A DNA stretch of 5,516 nucleotides from Planctomycetaceae bacterium. GTDB lineage: Bacteria > Planctomycetota > Planctomycetia > Pirellulales > Pirellulaceae. The notes below the pieces were generated by a model. The model was not told the origin of the DNA. It did not search any database and saw only the letters and a list, made by a program, of their open reading frames with translations. Shown piece after piece: positions 1-5,516 of this stretch. Both the position numbers and the translations under genes were made by a program. The DNA lies in the NCBI GenBank assembly GCA_003455945.1, contig DMPQ01000381.1, forward strand, positions 218 to 5,733. Direction: 5' to 3'. How positions within the stretch are numbered: position 1 is the stretch's first letter; every line of letters starts with the position of its first letter.

Positions 1-2
1 AA

Positions 3-305
3 GCCCTGTTTCAGAACGTCCGGACCGCCTTGGCGCAGCAAGCGGCCGATGCGGGTTTGCCGATTCGGGAATTCGCTTGCACCCTGCTGGGTGGGGTGGT
101 GGCCGCCGACCGGGCGCTGTTCTTGCAAATCGGCGACGGCGCTATCGTGATTGATGCCGAGAACGGCTATCGGCCGGTATTCTGGCCCCAGTCCGGCGAG
201 TACGCCAACGAAACCCGTTTCGCGACCGATTCCGATGCCATCGCTCATCTGGAATGCGCTGTCCTGACGGAGTCCATTGCCGACGTCGCGCTGCTGACCG
301 ACGGC
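3..305 (+). pseudogene. PP2C-type Ser/Thr protein phosphatase, fragment truncated at both ends in this window
   Basis: PP2C phosphatases remove phosphate from Ser/Thr using two metal ions held by conserved aspartates. Visible family signatures are REFACTLLG (about 69-95), the metal-site GDG with Asp at 135-137, the [12 protein letters not shown] stretch, and a terminal LLTDG with Asp at 300-302. These match the PP2C_2 type found in YegK and in VWA-PP2C-kinase triads, from memory of the family. The N-terminus with the first metal aspartate lies off the left edge. The C-terminal part, normally continuing TDGLxRLAL and ending in a further acidic metal motif, is replaced by IlvD sequence. Codon use differs from the rest of the window: three of six Ile codons are ATT, Leu TTG appears three times, all three Ser codons are TCC, and there is no GATC. 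This suggests a different genomic source or a transferred segment. Family assignment is fairly sure; subfamily less so. Confidence 0.75.
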
Positions 306-572
306 CGCTTCTCCGGCGGCTCGCACGGCTTCATCGTCGGGCACATCACTCCCGAAGCGCAGGAAGGGGGCCCGCTGGCGCTCGTCCGCGACGGCGATCG
401 GATCACGATCGATGCCGACACCAATCGCCTGGAGGTCGACCTGTCGGACGACGAGCTGGCGCGACGCAAGGCAGCCTGGCAGGCGCCTCCGTACAAGGTG
501 ACTCGCGGCACGCTGCATCGCTACATCCGCACCGTGAAGAGCGCCTCGGAAGGGTGCGTCACCGACGAGTGA
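3..572 (+). CDS. Chimeric partial ORF: PP2C phosphatase C-terminal half joined to IlvD C-terminus
   Basis: The frame is open from the first full codon at position 3 to the TGA at 570-572. The earliest usable start inside the window is a TTG at 30, but coding-like sequence precedes it, so the gene begins outside the window. The translation reads as a PP2C-family phosphatase up to VALLTDG (285-305) and then, with no frame change, as the end of dihydroxy-acid dehydratase. The families are unrelated in fold and function, and I know of no natural PP2C-IlvD fusion. The phosphatase half lacks everything after its TDG motif, and the dehydratase half lacks roughly the first 85% of the enzyme. The product is therefore probably not a working enzyme of either kind. 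The frame is certain. Whether the join exists in a living genome is not. Confidence 0.8.
   Translation, partial: ALFQNVRTALAQQAADAGLPIREFACTLLGGVVAADRALFLQIGDGAIVIDAENGYRPVFWPQSGEYANETRFATDSDAIAHLECAVLTESIADVALLTDGRFSGGSHGFIVGHITPEAQEGGPLALVRDGDRITIDADTNRLEVDLSDDELARRKAAWQAPPYKVTRGTLHRYIRTVKSASEGCVTDE
285..572 (+). pseudogene. ilvD: Dihydroxy-acid dehydratase C-terminal fragment
   Basis: IlvD is the Fe-S dehydratase that makes 2-keto acids in valine, leucine and isoleucine biosynthesis. The segment carries the enzyme's C-terminal hallmarks in order: [11 protein letters not shown] (297-329), whose serine sits at the position of the catalytic base in this enzyme class; [26 protein letters not shown]; the AAWQAPP turn; TRGTLHRYI; and the [10 protein letters not shown] end. 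About 95 residues of a usual ~555-570 remain. The Fe-S cysteines and the Mg-binding region are absent. The stop at 570-572 is at the expected family end, so the 3' end is intact and the 5' end is missing. The next gene follows after 18 bp, and codon use here (only ATC for Ile, TCG appearing for Ser) matches the downstream genes. The ilvD end is therefore probably native to this locus, with the true 5' part lost at the junction. An unbroken ilvD may exist elsewhere. Confidence 0.88.
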
Positions 573-578
573 GCGGGC

Positions 579-583
579 GGGAG
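579..583 (+). promoter_or_regulatory. Ribosome binding site for the J-like/LamG gene
   Basis: GGGAG lies 7 nt before the ATG at 591, inside the 18-bp gap after the ilvD stop. It supports 591 as the start. No promoter-like sequence fits in the gap, so co-transcription from upstream is likely. Confidence 0.5.
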
Positions 584-590
584 ACGGGGG

Positions 591-2060
591 ATGCCGACCG
601 AACATCGCGAGACCGAGTCGTTCGATCCGTATCGGATCTGGCTCGGTATTCCGGTCGATCGACGGCCGGCCTCCCCGTATCGGCTCCTCGGCCTATCGCC
701 GTTCGAACGCGATCTCGACACGATCGAGAACGCCGGTCGCTCGCGACTGGCCTATCTCGACCGCCAGGCGTCAGGAGCCCACGCGGACGACGCCCGTCGC
801 CTCGGCCGCGAAATCCGTCAGGCGATGCGCGAGCTGATGGAGCCGTCGACGCGTGACGCGTGCGAACGGTTCTGGGCCGAGCGATGGCAGGTCCCGATCG
901 GCGCGCCGCTGTCGTTCGATCACCCGCTCGATGCCGGAGCGGCTCCGGTCGAATCCCTCGAGACTCGCACCGATCGGCTCGCCTCCGAGACGTTCGTCCC
1001 GTTGCCGCCGCACCTGACGCTCGACCGCGCTTCCGAGCCGCCGCCGCTCCCATCGTCGTCCGCCGAGCCGACGCCGCCGCCGGTCGACCACTCTTATCCG
1101 GCAGTTCCGGTCGCGACGAACGCTTCTCCGGCCCGCCGCCGCCGTCGCTCGACGACGTCGCGCTGGGTCGCGACGCTGCTGGTCGCCGCGGCATTCCTGC
1201 CGGTCCACGGACTGATCGCCTACTTCGGATGGCGAGTCGCGACCGGCGCGCCGAGTTCCGAGGAATCTCCGAACGCCTCACCTTCCCCGAACTTGCCGGC
1301 CCCACGAAACGACACGGCTCCCCAAGACGGCGCCGAGCCGAATCGAGCGGCTCCGCCGATCGTCGTCTCCGATCGACAGGTACTCCGTTTCGCTCCCGGC
1401 CAAGCGGCGGTCTGGCCCCAGGTCGATACCTGGTGGGACCGCTCCGCCGAACGCTCGCTCGAGCTGATCGTGACGACTCCGGGAAGCTTCGGTTTCGCTC
1501 CGATCGTCGGGGTCTATTCGGGACCCGACACGTCGGTGACCGGACCGGAGCAGTGGCGCGGCTGGGTTCTCGGCATCGAGCGGCGGATTTCGGCCTCGGA
1601 CGCCGAGCTCGTCCTGCGGATCCGCGGTGAGAACCGGAAGGTCGAGAATCGTTGGTCGATCCCCCGCACGCCGAACGACGACCGGGCACCGCGACATCTC
1701 GCGATTGTCCTCGACCGCTCACGGGCAACAATGTCGGTCGACGGCAATGTCGTCGCTTCGATCGGTGCTTCGGAACTGCGAGGGAACGAACCGAGCGACG
1801 GAGCGCTCTGGATCGGGTCGGGGCCGACACTCGCGGAAACCGGTGCGTGGCGAGGCGATCTGCACGCGCTGCGCGTCTCGGGGACCGTCCGCGATCCGGT
1901 CGCGAGCCGTGACGGCGGCAGCTGGTCGATCGATGCCGACACGCTGTTGCTGTTCGACGGCCAATCGGCTCGCGGCGCCGTCGGCGAAACGCTTCGAGAC
2001 CGCTCGACGCATCGGCGCGACGGCCGATCCCTCGGAGCCCGTTGGATGCCGGTGCGTTAG
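591..2060 (+). CDS. Planctomycete J-like domain membrane protein with C-terminal LamG/ConA-like domain
   Basis: Four parts can be seen in the 489 residues. Residues 12-95 form a DnaJ-like domain opening with [10 protein letters not shown] and YRLLGL, followed by helical charged sequence. It lacks the HPD tripeptide, so it should not stimulate DnaK ATPase in the normal way. Residues 105-187 are a Pro/Ser-rich linker ending in five arginines (R182-R186). Residues 192-214 ([13 protein letters not shown] onward to FGW) are a single transmembrane helix, and the arginines before it place the N-terminus in the cytoplasm. After a second Pro/Asn-rich linker, residues ~258-460 look like a LamG/concanavalin-type beta sandwich: note [17 protein letters not shown] (369-384), LWIGSG and [12 protein letters not shown], the usual strand pattern of that fold. 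No signal peptide is present, so the helix is probably a signal anchor. The ligand is unknown. The J-like call is strong, the LamG call moderate. It probably shares an operon with the ATPase and VWA genes downstream. Confidence 0.85.
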   Translation: MPTEHRETESFDPYRIWLGIPVDRRPASPYRLLGLSPFERDLDTIENAGRSRLAYLDRQASGAHADDARRLGREIRQAMRELMEPSTRDACERFWAERWQVPIGAPLSFDHPLDAGAAPVESLETRTDRLASETFVPLPPHLTLDRASEPPPLPSSSAEPTPPPVDHSYPAVPVATNASPARRRRRSTTSRWVATLLVAAAFLPVHGLIAYFGWRVATGAPSSEESPNASPSPNLPAPRNDTAPQDGAEPNRAAPPIVVSDRQVLRFAPGQAAVWPQVDTWWDRSAERSLELIVTTPGSFGFAPIVGVYSGPDTSVTGPEQWRGWVLGIERRISASDAELVLRIRGENRKVENRWSIPRTPNDDRAPRHLAIVLDRSRATMSVDGNVVASIGASELRGNEPSDGALWIGSGPTLAETGAWRGDLHALRVSGTVRDPVASRDGGSWSIDADTLLLFDGQSARGAVGETLRDRSTHRRDGRSLGARWMPVR

Positions 2061-2126
2061 CTCCGGCGCCGATTCGCGAACCGCCGGACGACGCTCGGCC
2101 GGGAAAGCCCGCAAGGTTCGCCGCAG

Positions 2127-2157
2127 AGCGGGCGTCGCTCTCGAGCGAACGTCCGCT
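2127..2157 (+). promoter_or_regulatory. Imperfect inverted repeat / RNA hairpin upstream of the ATPase gene
   Basis: The arms AGCGGGCGTCGCTC (2127-2140) and GAGCGAACGTCCGCT (2143-2157) pair over 14 positions with one G-U wobble and one bulged A. The innermost pair would probably open to give a short loop. No U-run follows, so it is not a classic intrinsic terminator. It could be an RNA processing or stability element that uncouples expression of the upstream gene from the ATPase-VWA pair, or a dyad for a DNA-binding protein. The structure is seen directly; any function is inference. Confidence 0.4.
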
Positions 2158-2180
2158 GCCGCTCGACTCGCAACGTTTTC

Positions 2181-2190
2181 GGAAGAGAGA
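2181..2190 (+). promoter_or_regulatory. Ribosome binding site deciding the ATPase start
   Basis: The purine run GGAAGAGAGA ends 4 nt before the ATG at 2195 (a GTG codon precedes that ATG in frame). It is the only good Shine-Dalgarno-like run near any in-frame start, and it favours 2195 over the ATG at 2042. Confidence 0.5.
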
Positions 2191-2194
2191 CGTG

Positions 2195-3646
2195 ATGACC
2201 GCCCCTTGGCGACGTACCGATATTTCGATCGATCCGGCGACGCTCCCCAAGACGCTGCGTCAGCTGCGCGAGGCAGGCTGGAAGAGTCGCTCGGTCAAGG
2301 ACGAGCTGCGCGAGAACTTCGCCGCGGCGCTCGAACGAGGGGAGACGCTCTTTCCGGGGATCGTCGGCTATGACGACACGGTGATCCCGGAACTGGCGAT
2401 CGCGATCCTGGCCGGCCACGATCTGCTCTTTCTGGGCGAAAAGGGGCAGGCGAAGAGTCGGATGATGCGCTCGCTCGTCCGCTTCCTCGATCCGTGGCTC
2501 CCGTACCTCGATCTGGCCGGCACGCCGTTCCACGAGGATCCCGAGCGTCCGTTGTCGCGAGCCGCCAGGGAACTGGTCGCGACCCGCAGCGACGACGAGA
2601 TTCCGATCGCTTGGTGGCCGCGCGAAAAGCGATATGCGGAACGATTGGCACCGGGGACCAAGTTCGCCGACGTCATCGGCGAGATCGATCCGGCCAAGCT
2701 CGTTGCCGGTGTCAGCATGTCCACCGAAGACGCGCTCCACTTCGGCCTGATCCCGCGGATGCATCGCGCGATCTTCGCGATGAACGAGCTCCCCGAACTC
2801 GACGAGCTGGTGCAGGTAGGCCTGTTCAACATCCTCGAGGAGCGGGACGTTCAGATCCGCGGCTTTCCGATCTCGTTCGACCTCGATCTGATCGTTCTCT
2901 TCAGCGCCAATCCGGCGACCTACAACCGGAGCGGGAAGGTGATCCCGCAGCTCAAGGACCGTATCGGCACGATCATCCGCACGCACTATCCGAAGGAGCG
3001 CGACCTCGGGATCGAGATCCTGCAGGCCGAGGCGGGGATCGATCTCGACGGCCCCCATCCGGTCCGCATCCCCTACTTCATGCTCGAGATCCTGGAGCAG
3101 ATCGCGATCGAGGCGCGACGCAGTCGGTTCATCGATCATCAGTCGGGAGTCAGTGCCCGATTCAGTCTGGCCAACTACCGGACGATGGTCGCGTCGGCGC
3201 GTCGCCGAGGGATCCTGCACGGCGAGCGGCCGGCGGTCCCTCGCATCTCGGACCTCGGACACCTGGCCGCATCGGCGCTCGGCAAGCTGGAACTCGATCT
3301 GATGGGAAGCCATCAGATGTCCGAGAGCGAGGTGCTCGACGCGATCGTCGCTCAGGCGATTGCCGTCGTCTTCGGCGAATACGTCCAGCAGTACGGACTC
3401 GAATCGATCGCCGAGATCTTCGCCAAGGGAATCCGGATCGAAGTGGGAGACCAGCTCCCGTCGGCCCGCTATGCCGATCGGATCGCTCGCGTCCCGCCGG
3501 TCTGGGAAAAGGCCTTCGAGGTGAATGCGTCGGACGATCCGGCGATCCGAGCGAGTTGCGTCGAGTTCGTGCTCGCCGGCCTGCACTCGATCGACAAGAT
3601 CTCGCGATCGGTCGATCACGGCCGGATCGTCTATGAGCGGGAGTAG
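2195..3646 (+). CDS. MoxR/ChlI-like AAA+ ATPase
   Basis: This 483-residue ATPase is of the type often annotated as magnesium chelatase-like. The family remodels or activates protein partners with a VWA adaptor and here is predicted to be cytoplasmic. Visible motifs: Walker A GEKGQAKS (G81-S88, Lys87), with Ala86 where the consensus has Gly; a Walker B-position strand [20 protein letters not shown] with Asn197-Glu198 where Asp-Glu is usual; sensor-1 Asn239 in FSANP; and the arginine-finger segment LKDRIG with Arg256. From memory, the NELP form and the QAK P-loop are characteristic of this branch (for example mycobacterial Rv0958-like proteins), so they are not necessarily defects. The C-terminal ~200 residues form a helical lid and an extension (GKLELDLMG and following). 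I chose 2195 because homology-like sequence starts just after it and a purine-rich RBS precedes it. Stop-to-start spacing to the VWA gene is 5 bp, pointing to co-translation. There is no basis for a true role in chlorophyll synthesis. Confidence 0.9.
   Translation: MTAPWRRTDISIDPATLPKTLRQLREAGWKSRSVKDELRENFAAALERGETLFPGIVGYDDTVIPELAIAILAGHDLLFLGEKGQAKSRMMRSLVRFLDPWLPYLDLAGTPFHEDPERPLSRAARELVATRSDDEIPIAWWPREKRYAERLAPGTKFADVIGEIDPAKLVAGVSMSTEDALHFGLIPRMHRAIFAMNELPELDELVQVGLFNILEERDVQIRGFPISFDLDLIVLFSANPATYNRSGKVIPQLKDRIGTIIRTHYPKERDLGIEILQAEAGIDLDGPHPVRIPYFMLEILEQIAIEARRSRFIDHQSGVSARFSLANYRTMVASARRRGILHGERPAVPRISDLGHLAASALGKLELDLMGSHQMSESEVLDAIVAQAIAVVFGEYVQQYGLESIAEIFAKGIRIEVGDQLPSARYADRIARVPPVWEKAFEVNASDDPAIRASCVEFVLAGLHSIDKISRSVDHGRIVYERE
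3639..3643 (+). promoter_or_regulatory. Ribosome binding site for the VWA gene, inside the ATPase 3' end
   Basis: GGGAG precedes the ATPase stop codon and lies 8 nt before the ATG at 3652. Placing the RBS within the upstream gene suggests translational coupling of the ATPase and its VWA partner. Confidence 0.5.
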
Positions 3647-3651
3647 CGGCG

Positions 3652-5463
3652 ATGGATGACGGAGAGCGCCCCGCCGAAAGCGAATCGAGCGGCGACGGTT
3701 CGGATCGATCAGGATCGGAAGCGTCGCGCTCGCCATCCCGCGGCGGCGAAGCGGCGGAGCGTTCCGCGGCTCGCGCGGCGGGCGGGATCATCCACGTCTA
3801 TCAGAAGTACGACCCGCTGAAGTTTCCGGGGCCTCGGCAGCCCCCTCCCGACATCGTCTCGGCCGCCTTCGATCATCTGCTCGCCTACGGCCCGCGACGG
3901 GAACTGTCGGCCGAGGAACTCGCCCGCGCCATTCGTCTCGATCCGACGCAGTTCGCCGGCCTGGGGCCGAGCATCGAGTCGTTGCTCGCGATCCTCCGCG
4001 AACGGAAACGCCGGATTCTCGAACGCTTCGATCCGTCGCCGGCCAAACGAGCCGCGACGCGCGATTGGACGCGCGAGATCGGCACCGTCCCCCCTCCCGA
4101 AAAGCTCGCCGAGCGGTATCGCCGCGCGACCGAGCAGCGACAGCTCTACGATCTCGAACGCCTCTGGTATGCCACCGGCGACGAACGATCGCCGTTCGCC
4201 AAGCACCTGCTCCGACTGATGCGTCGGCTGTCGGATTCGTATGAAGTCGACGGGCTGCTGGCGAAGTACGCGTTCACCGGCCGTCAGCCGCTGGGCGTTC
4301 CCGAAGCGATCGAGGTGAAGGAAGAACTCGAGCGGATCGACGAACTGATCCGTCAGCTCGAAGAAGCGGCCAAGACCGCTCAGATCGCGGTCGTCGATCT
4401 CGAAGCGCTGTCGGAGTTCGCCGATCCGGGAGACCTCGACAAGCTGCGGGAACTTCAGGAAGAGGTCGAGCGTTACGTGCGCGAGCAGGCGGAGCTGCAG
4501 GGGCTGGCGAACGAGCGAGGGGTCTTTCGCCTGACGCCTCAGGCGTATCGTGTCTTTCAGGGGAAGCTGCTCGAGCGTCTCTTCTCGGCCCTGCAGCCCT
4601 CTCGATCGGGACGTCATCCGCGCGAGATCGAAGGAAGCGGCGATGTCGAACTCCCGTCGACTCGCCCGTACGAGTTCGGCGACTCGCTGACGCAGATGGA
4701 TCTGACCGAGACGTTGACGGCGGCGCTCGTTCGGAGCGCGGCGAGCGGCGGTCCGTTGTCGCTTCATGGCGACGATATCCGCGTGCATCGGACCCGCAAC
4801 TCGCCCAAGTGCGCGACGGTCGTCGTGATGGACATGAGCGGCTCGATGCGCTACGACGGTCGCTATGTCGACGTGAAGCGGATGGCTCTGGCGCTCGACG
4901 GGCTGGTGAAGCGCGAATACCCCGGCGACTTTCTGGGGTTCGTCGAGATGGCGAGCTTCGGTCGCGTGCGCCAGGCGTCCGAGATCGTCGAACTGATGCC
5001 CAAGCCGGTGACGATCCACGATCCGGTCGTCCGGATGCGGTACGACATGGGAGCGCCGGACGCCTCCGAGGCGCTGGTGCATCCGCATTTCACCAACATC
5101 CAGCACGGGCTCTCGCTGGCTCGGCGTCTGCTGAGCGTCCGCGATACGCCGAACCGTCAGATCATCCTGATCACCGACGGCCTGCCGACGGCTCACTTCG
5201 AGGATCGGATGCTCTATCTGCTCTACCCGCCGCATCCGCGGACCGAAGAGCGGACGATGCACGAAGGGATGCTCTGCGCCCGGGAAGGGATCGTGCTGAA
5301 TCTGTTCCTGGTCCCGAGTTGGTCGCAGTCGGAAGAGGATATCCGCTTCGCCTATCGGCTGGCCGAATCGACCAAGGGACGCGTCTTCTTCACCGCCGGC
5401 AAGGACCTCGACCGCTTCGTGGTGTGGGACTACCTGTCGCGCCGCCGCGACATCGTGTCGTAA
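3652..5463 (+). CDS. VWA-domain protein, partner of the MoxR-like ATPase
   Basis: The 603-residue protein has no signal peptide or membrane helix, so it is probably cytoplasmic. Residues 2-45 are a low-complexity Ser/Glu/Gly/Arg tail, likely disordered. Next comes a conserved-looking block (IIHVYQKYDPLKFPGP and the following helical region). Residues ~221-281 are strongly charged and helical, with coiled-coil character (KEELERIDELIRQLEE and LQEEVERYVREQAEL). RPYEFGDSLTQMDLTETL lies near 339-356. The VWA domain covers ~388-590, with a complete metal-binding MIDAS: DMSGSM (Asp394, Ser396, Ser398), Thr481 in FTNIQHG, and Asp509 in LITDG. In the known MoxR-VWA and chelatase I-D pairs, such a site binds Mg2+ and a client acidic group while the ATPase drives remodelling. 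The long helical N-terminus before a C-terminal VWA resembles Rv0959-type partners, from memory. The start at 3652 is supported by the RBS and by its position 5 bp after the ATPase stop. The client is unknown. Confidence 0.9.
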   Translation: MDDGERPAESESSGDGSDRSGSEASRSPSRGGEAAERSAARAAGGIIHVYQKYDPLKFPGPRQPPPDIVSAAFDHLLAYGPRRELSAEELARAIRLDPTQFAGLGPSIESLLAILRERKRRILERFDPSPAKRAATRDWTREIGTVPPPEKLAERYRRATEQRQLYDLERLWYATGDERSPFAKHLLRLMRRLSDSYEVDGLLAKYAFTGRQPLGVPEAIEVKEELERIDELIRQLEEAAKTAQIAVVDLEALSEFADPGDLDKLRELQEEVERYVREQAELQGLANERGVFRLTPQAYRVFQGKLLERLFSALQPSRSGRHPREIEGSGDVELPSTRPYEFGDSLTQMDLTETLTAALVRSAASGGPLSLHGDDIRVHRTRNSPKCATVVVMDMSGSMRYDGRYVDVKRMALALDGLVKREYPGDFLGFVEMASFGRVRQASEIVELMPKPVTIHDPVVRMRYDMGAPDASEALVHPHFTNIQHGLSLARRLLSVRDTPNRQIILITDGLPTAHFEDRMLYLLYPPHPRTEERTMHEGMLCAREGIVLNLFLVPSWSQSEEDIRFAYRLAESTKGRVFFTAGKDLDRFVVWDYLSRRRDIVS

Positions 5464-5473
5464 TGCGGACGCC

Positions 5474-5507
5474 GTGCGATTGCCGTAGTGCGATTGCCGT
5501 AGTGCGA
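5474..5507 (+). repeat. 14-bp tandem repeat, about 2.4 copies
   Basis: The unit GTGCGATTGCCGTA occurs at 5474-5487 and 5488-5501, identical in both copies, followed by a partial GTGCGA at 5502-5507. It starts 10 bp after the VWA stop and is the last recognisable element before the window ends. It is not self-complementary enough to be a terminator. It may be a chance slippage product or the edge of a longer array. Confidence 0.7.
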
Positions 5508-5516
5508 CCGACCCCG

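Larger units (their letters stand above)
2061..2194 (+). other. Spacer between the J-like/LamG gene and the ATPase gene
   Basis: This 134-bp stretch has no recognisable -35/-10 promoter and no U-tract terminator. It is open in the ATPase frame back to an ATG at 2042, but the predicted extension (rich in Arg, Pro, Ala and Ser) has no family resemblance and would overlap the previous gene, so I treat it as non-coding. Its one notable element is the hairpin at 2127-2157. Confidence 0.5.

Noticed and set aside
30..32. TTG at 30 as the true start of the phosphatase-IlvD frame
   Set aside because: The frame is open to the window edge and the phosphatase lacks its N-terminal half, so the gene must enter from outside.
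2042..2194. N-terminal extension of the ATPase from an ATG at 2042
   Set aside because: It would add 51 low-complexity residues, overlap the previous gene by 19 bp and lacks a good RBS. The ATG at 2195 has one, and family-like sequence starts there.
559..2250. Long open frame on the minus strand opposite the J-like/LamG gene (563 codons)
   Set aside because: The translation is Arg/Ser/Pro-rich with no recognisable domain. It is what a high-GC, TCG/GATC-rich sense gene produces on its complement, and the + frame has clear domains.
2057..3736. Long minus-strand open frame opposite the ATPase (559 codons)
   Set aside because: It mirrors the ATPase codon positions, is rich in Arg, Asp and Leu without any family motif, and runs across two + strand genes.
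3709..5262. Long minus-strand open frame opposite the VWA gene (517 codons)
   Set aside because: It is a codon-bias shadow. The + strand frame has a complete MIDAS and a logical partner gene.
2195..5463. ATPase and VWA genes as magnesium chelatase subunits I and D for chlorophyll synthesis
   Set aside because: The resemblance is at the AAA+/VWA superfamily level only. No other tetrapyrrole gene is present, and the ATPase carries the NELP-type motif of MoxR-like proteins.
5464..5516. CRISPR array or terminator after the VWA gene
   Set aside because: The 14-bp copies abut each other with no spacers, and there is no hairpin followed by a T-run.

Overview
The window is GC-rich and every gene that can be supported lies on the + strand. 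The best clue to its source is the gene at 591-2060. Its first 20 residues carry the DPYxxWLGI motif that opens a large set of planctomycete proteins with a DnaJ-like (J-like) N-terminus. I therefore read the window as planctomycete chromosome, probably an uncultured lineage or metagenome contig. That assignment is inference from one protein family plus composition.

Region 1 (1-572) is one open frame that enters from the left edge and joins two unrelated protein families. Up to about position 305 it encodes the C-terminal half of a PP2C-type Ser/Thr phosphatase. From about 285 onward it encodes the last ~95 residues of dihydroxy-acid dehydratase (IlvD), ending in the typical [10 protein letters not shown] tail. 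The two families share the string VALLTDG exactly where they meet. Codon choice and GATC density also change at that point. Neither half can be functional as it stands, so this is either a short-homology recombination product or an assembly misjoin.

Region 2 (591-2060) starts 18 bp after the ilvD stop. It encodes a membrane protein with a cytoplasmic J-like domain, a proline-rich linker, one transmembrane helix and an extracytoplasmic LamG/concanavalin-like domain. Region 3 (2061-2194) is a 134-bp spacer containing a strong imperfect hairpin. Region 4 (2195-3646) is a MoxR/ChlI-like AAA+ ATPase. Region 5 (3652-5463) is a 603-residue von Willebrand factor A (VWA) protein with a complete MIDAS metal site, starting 5 bp after the ATPase stop. 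The last 53 bp hold a 14-bp tandem repeat.

MoxR ATPases and VWA proteins are known to work as pairs: the ATPase remodels a client and the VWA protein acts as the metal-dependent adaptor. The tight 3' spacing supports that here. The unusual part is the preceding membrane J-like/LamG protein. It could anchor or recruit the pair at the envelope, but that is inferred from gene order only. The phosphatase half would normally sit in a VWA-PP2C-kinase group (YegL/YegK/YegI type), but no kinase is visible here and the phosphatase may not truly belong to this locus.
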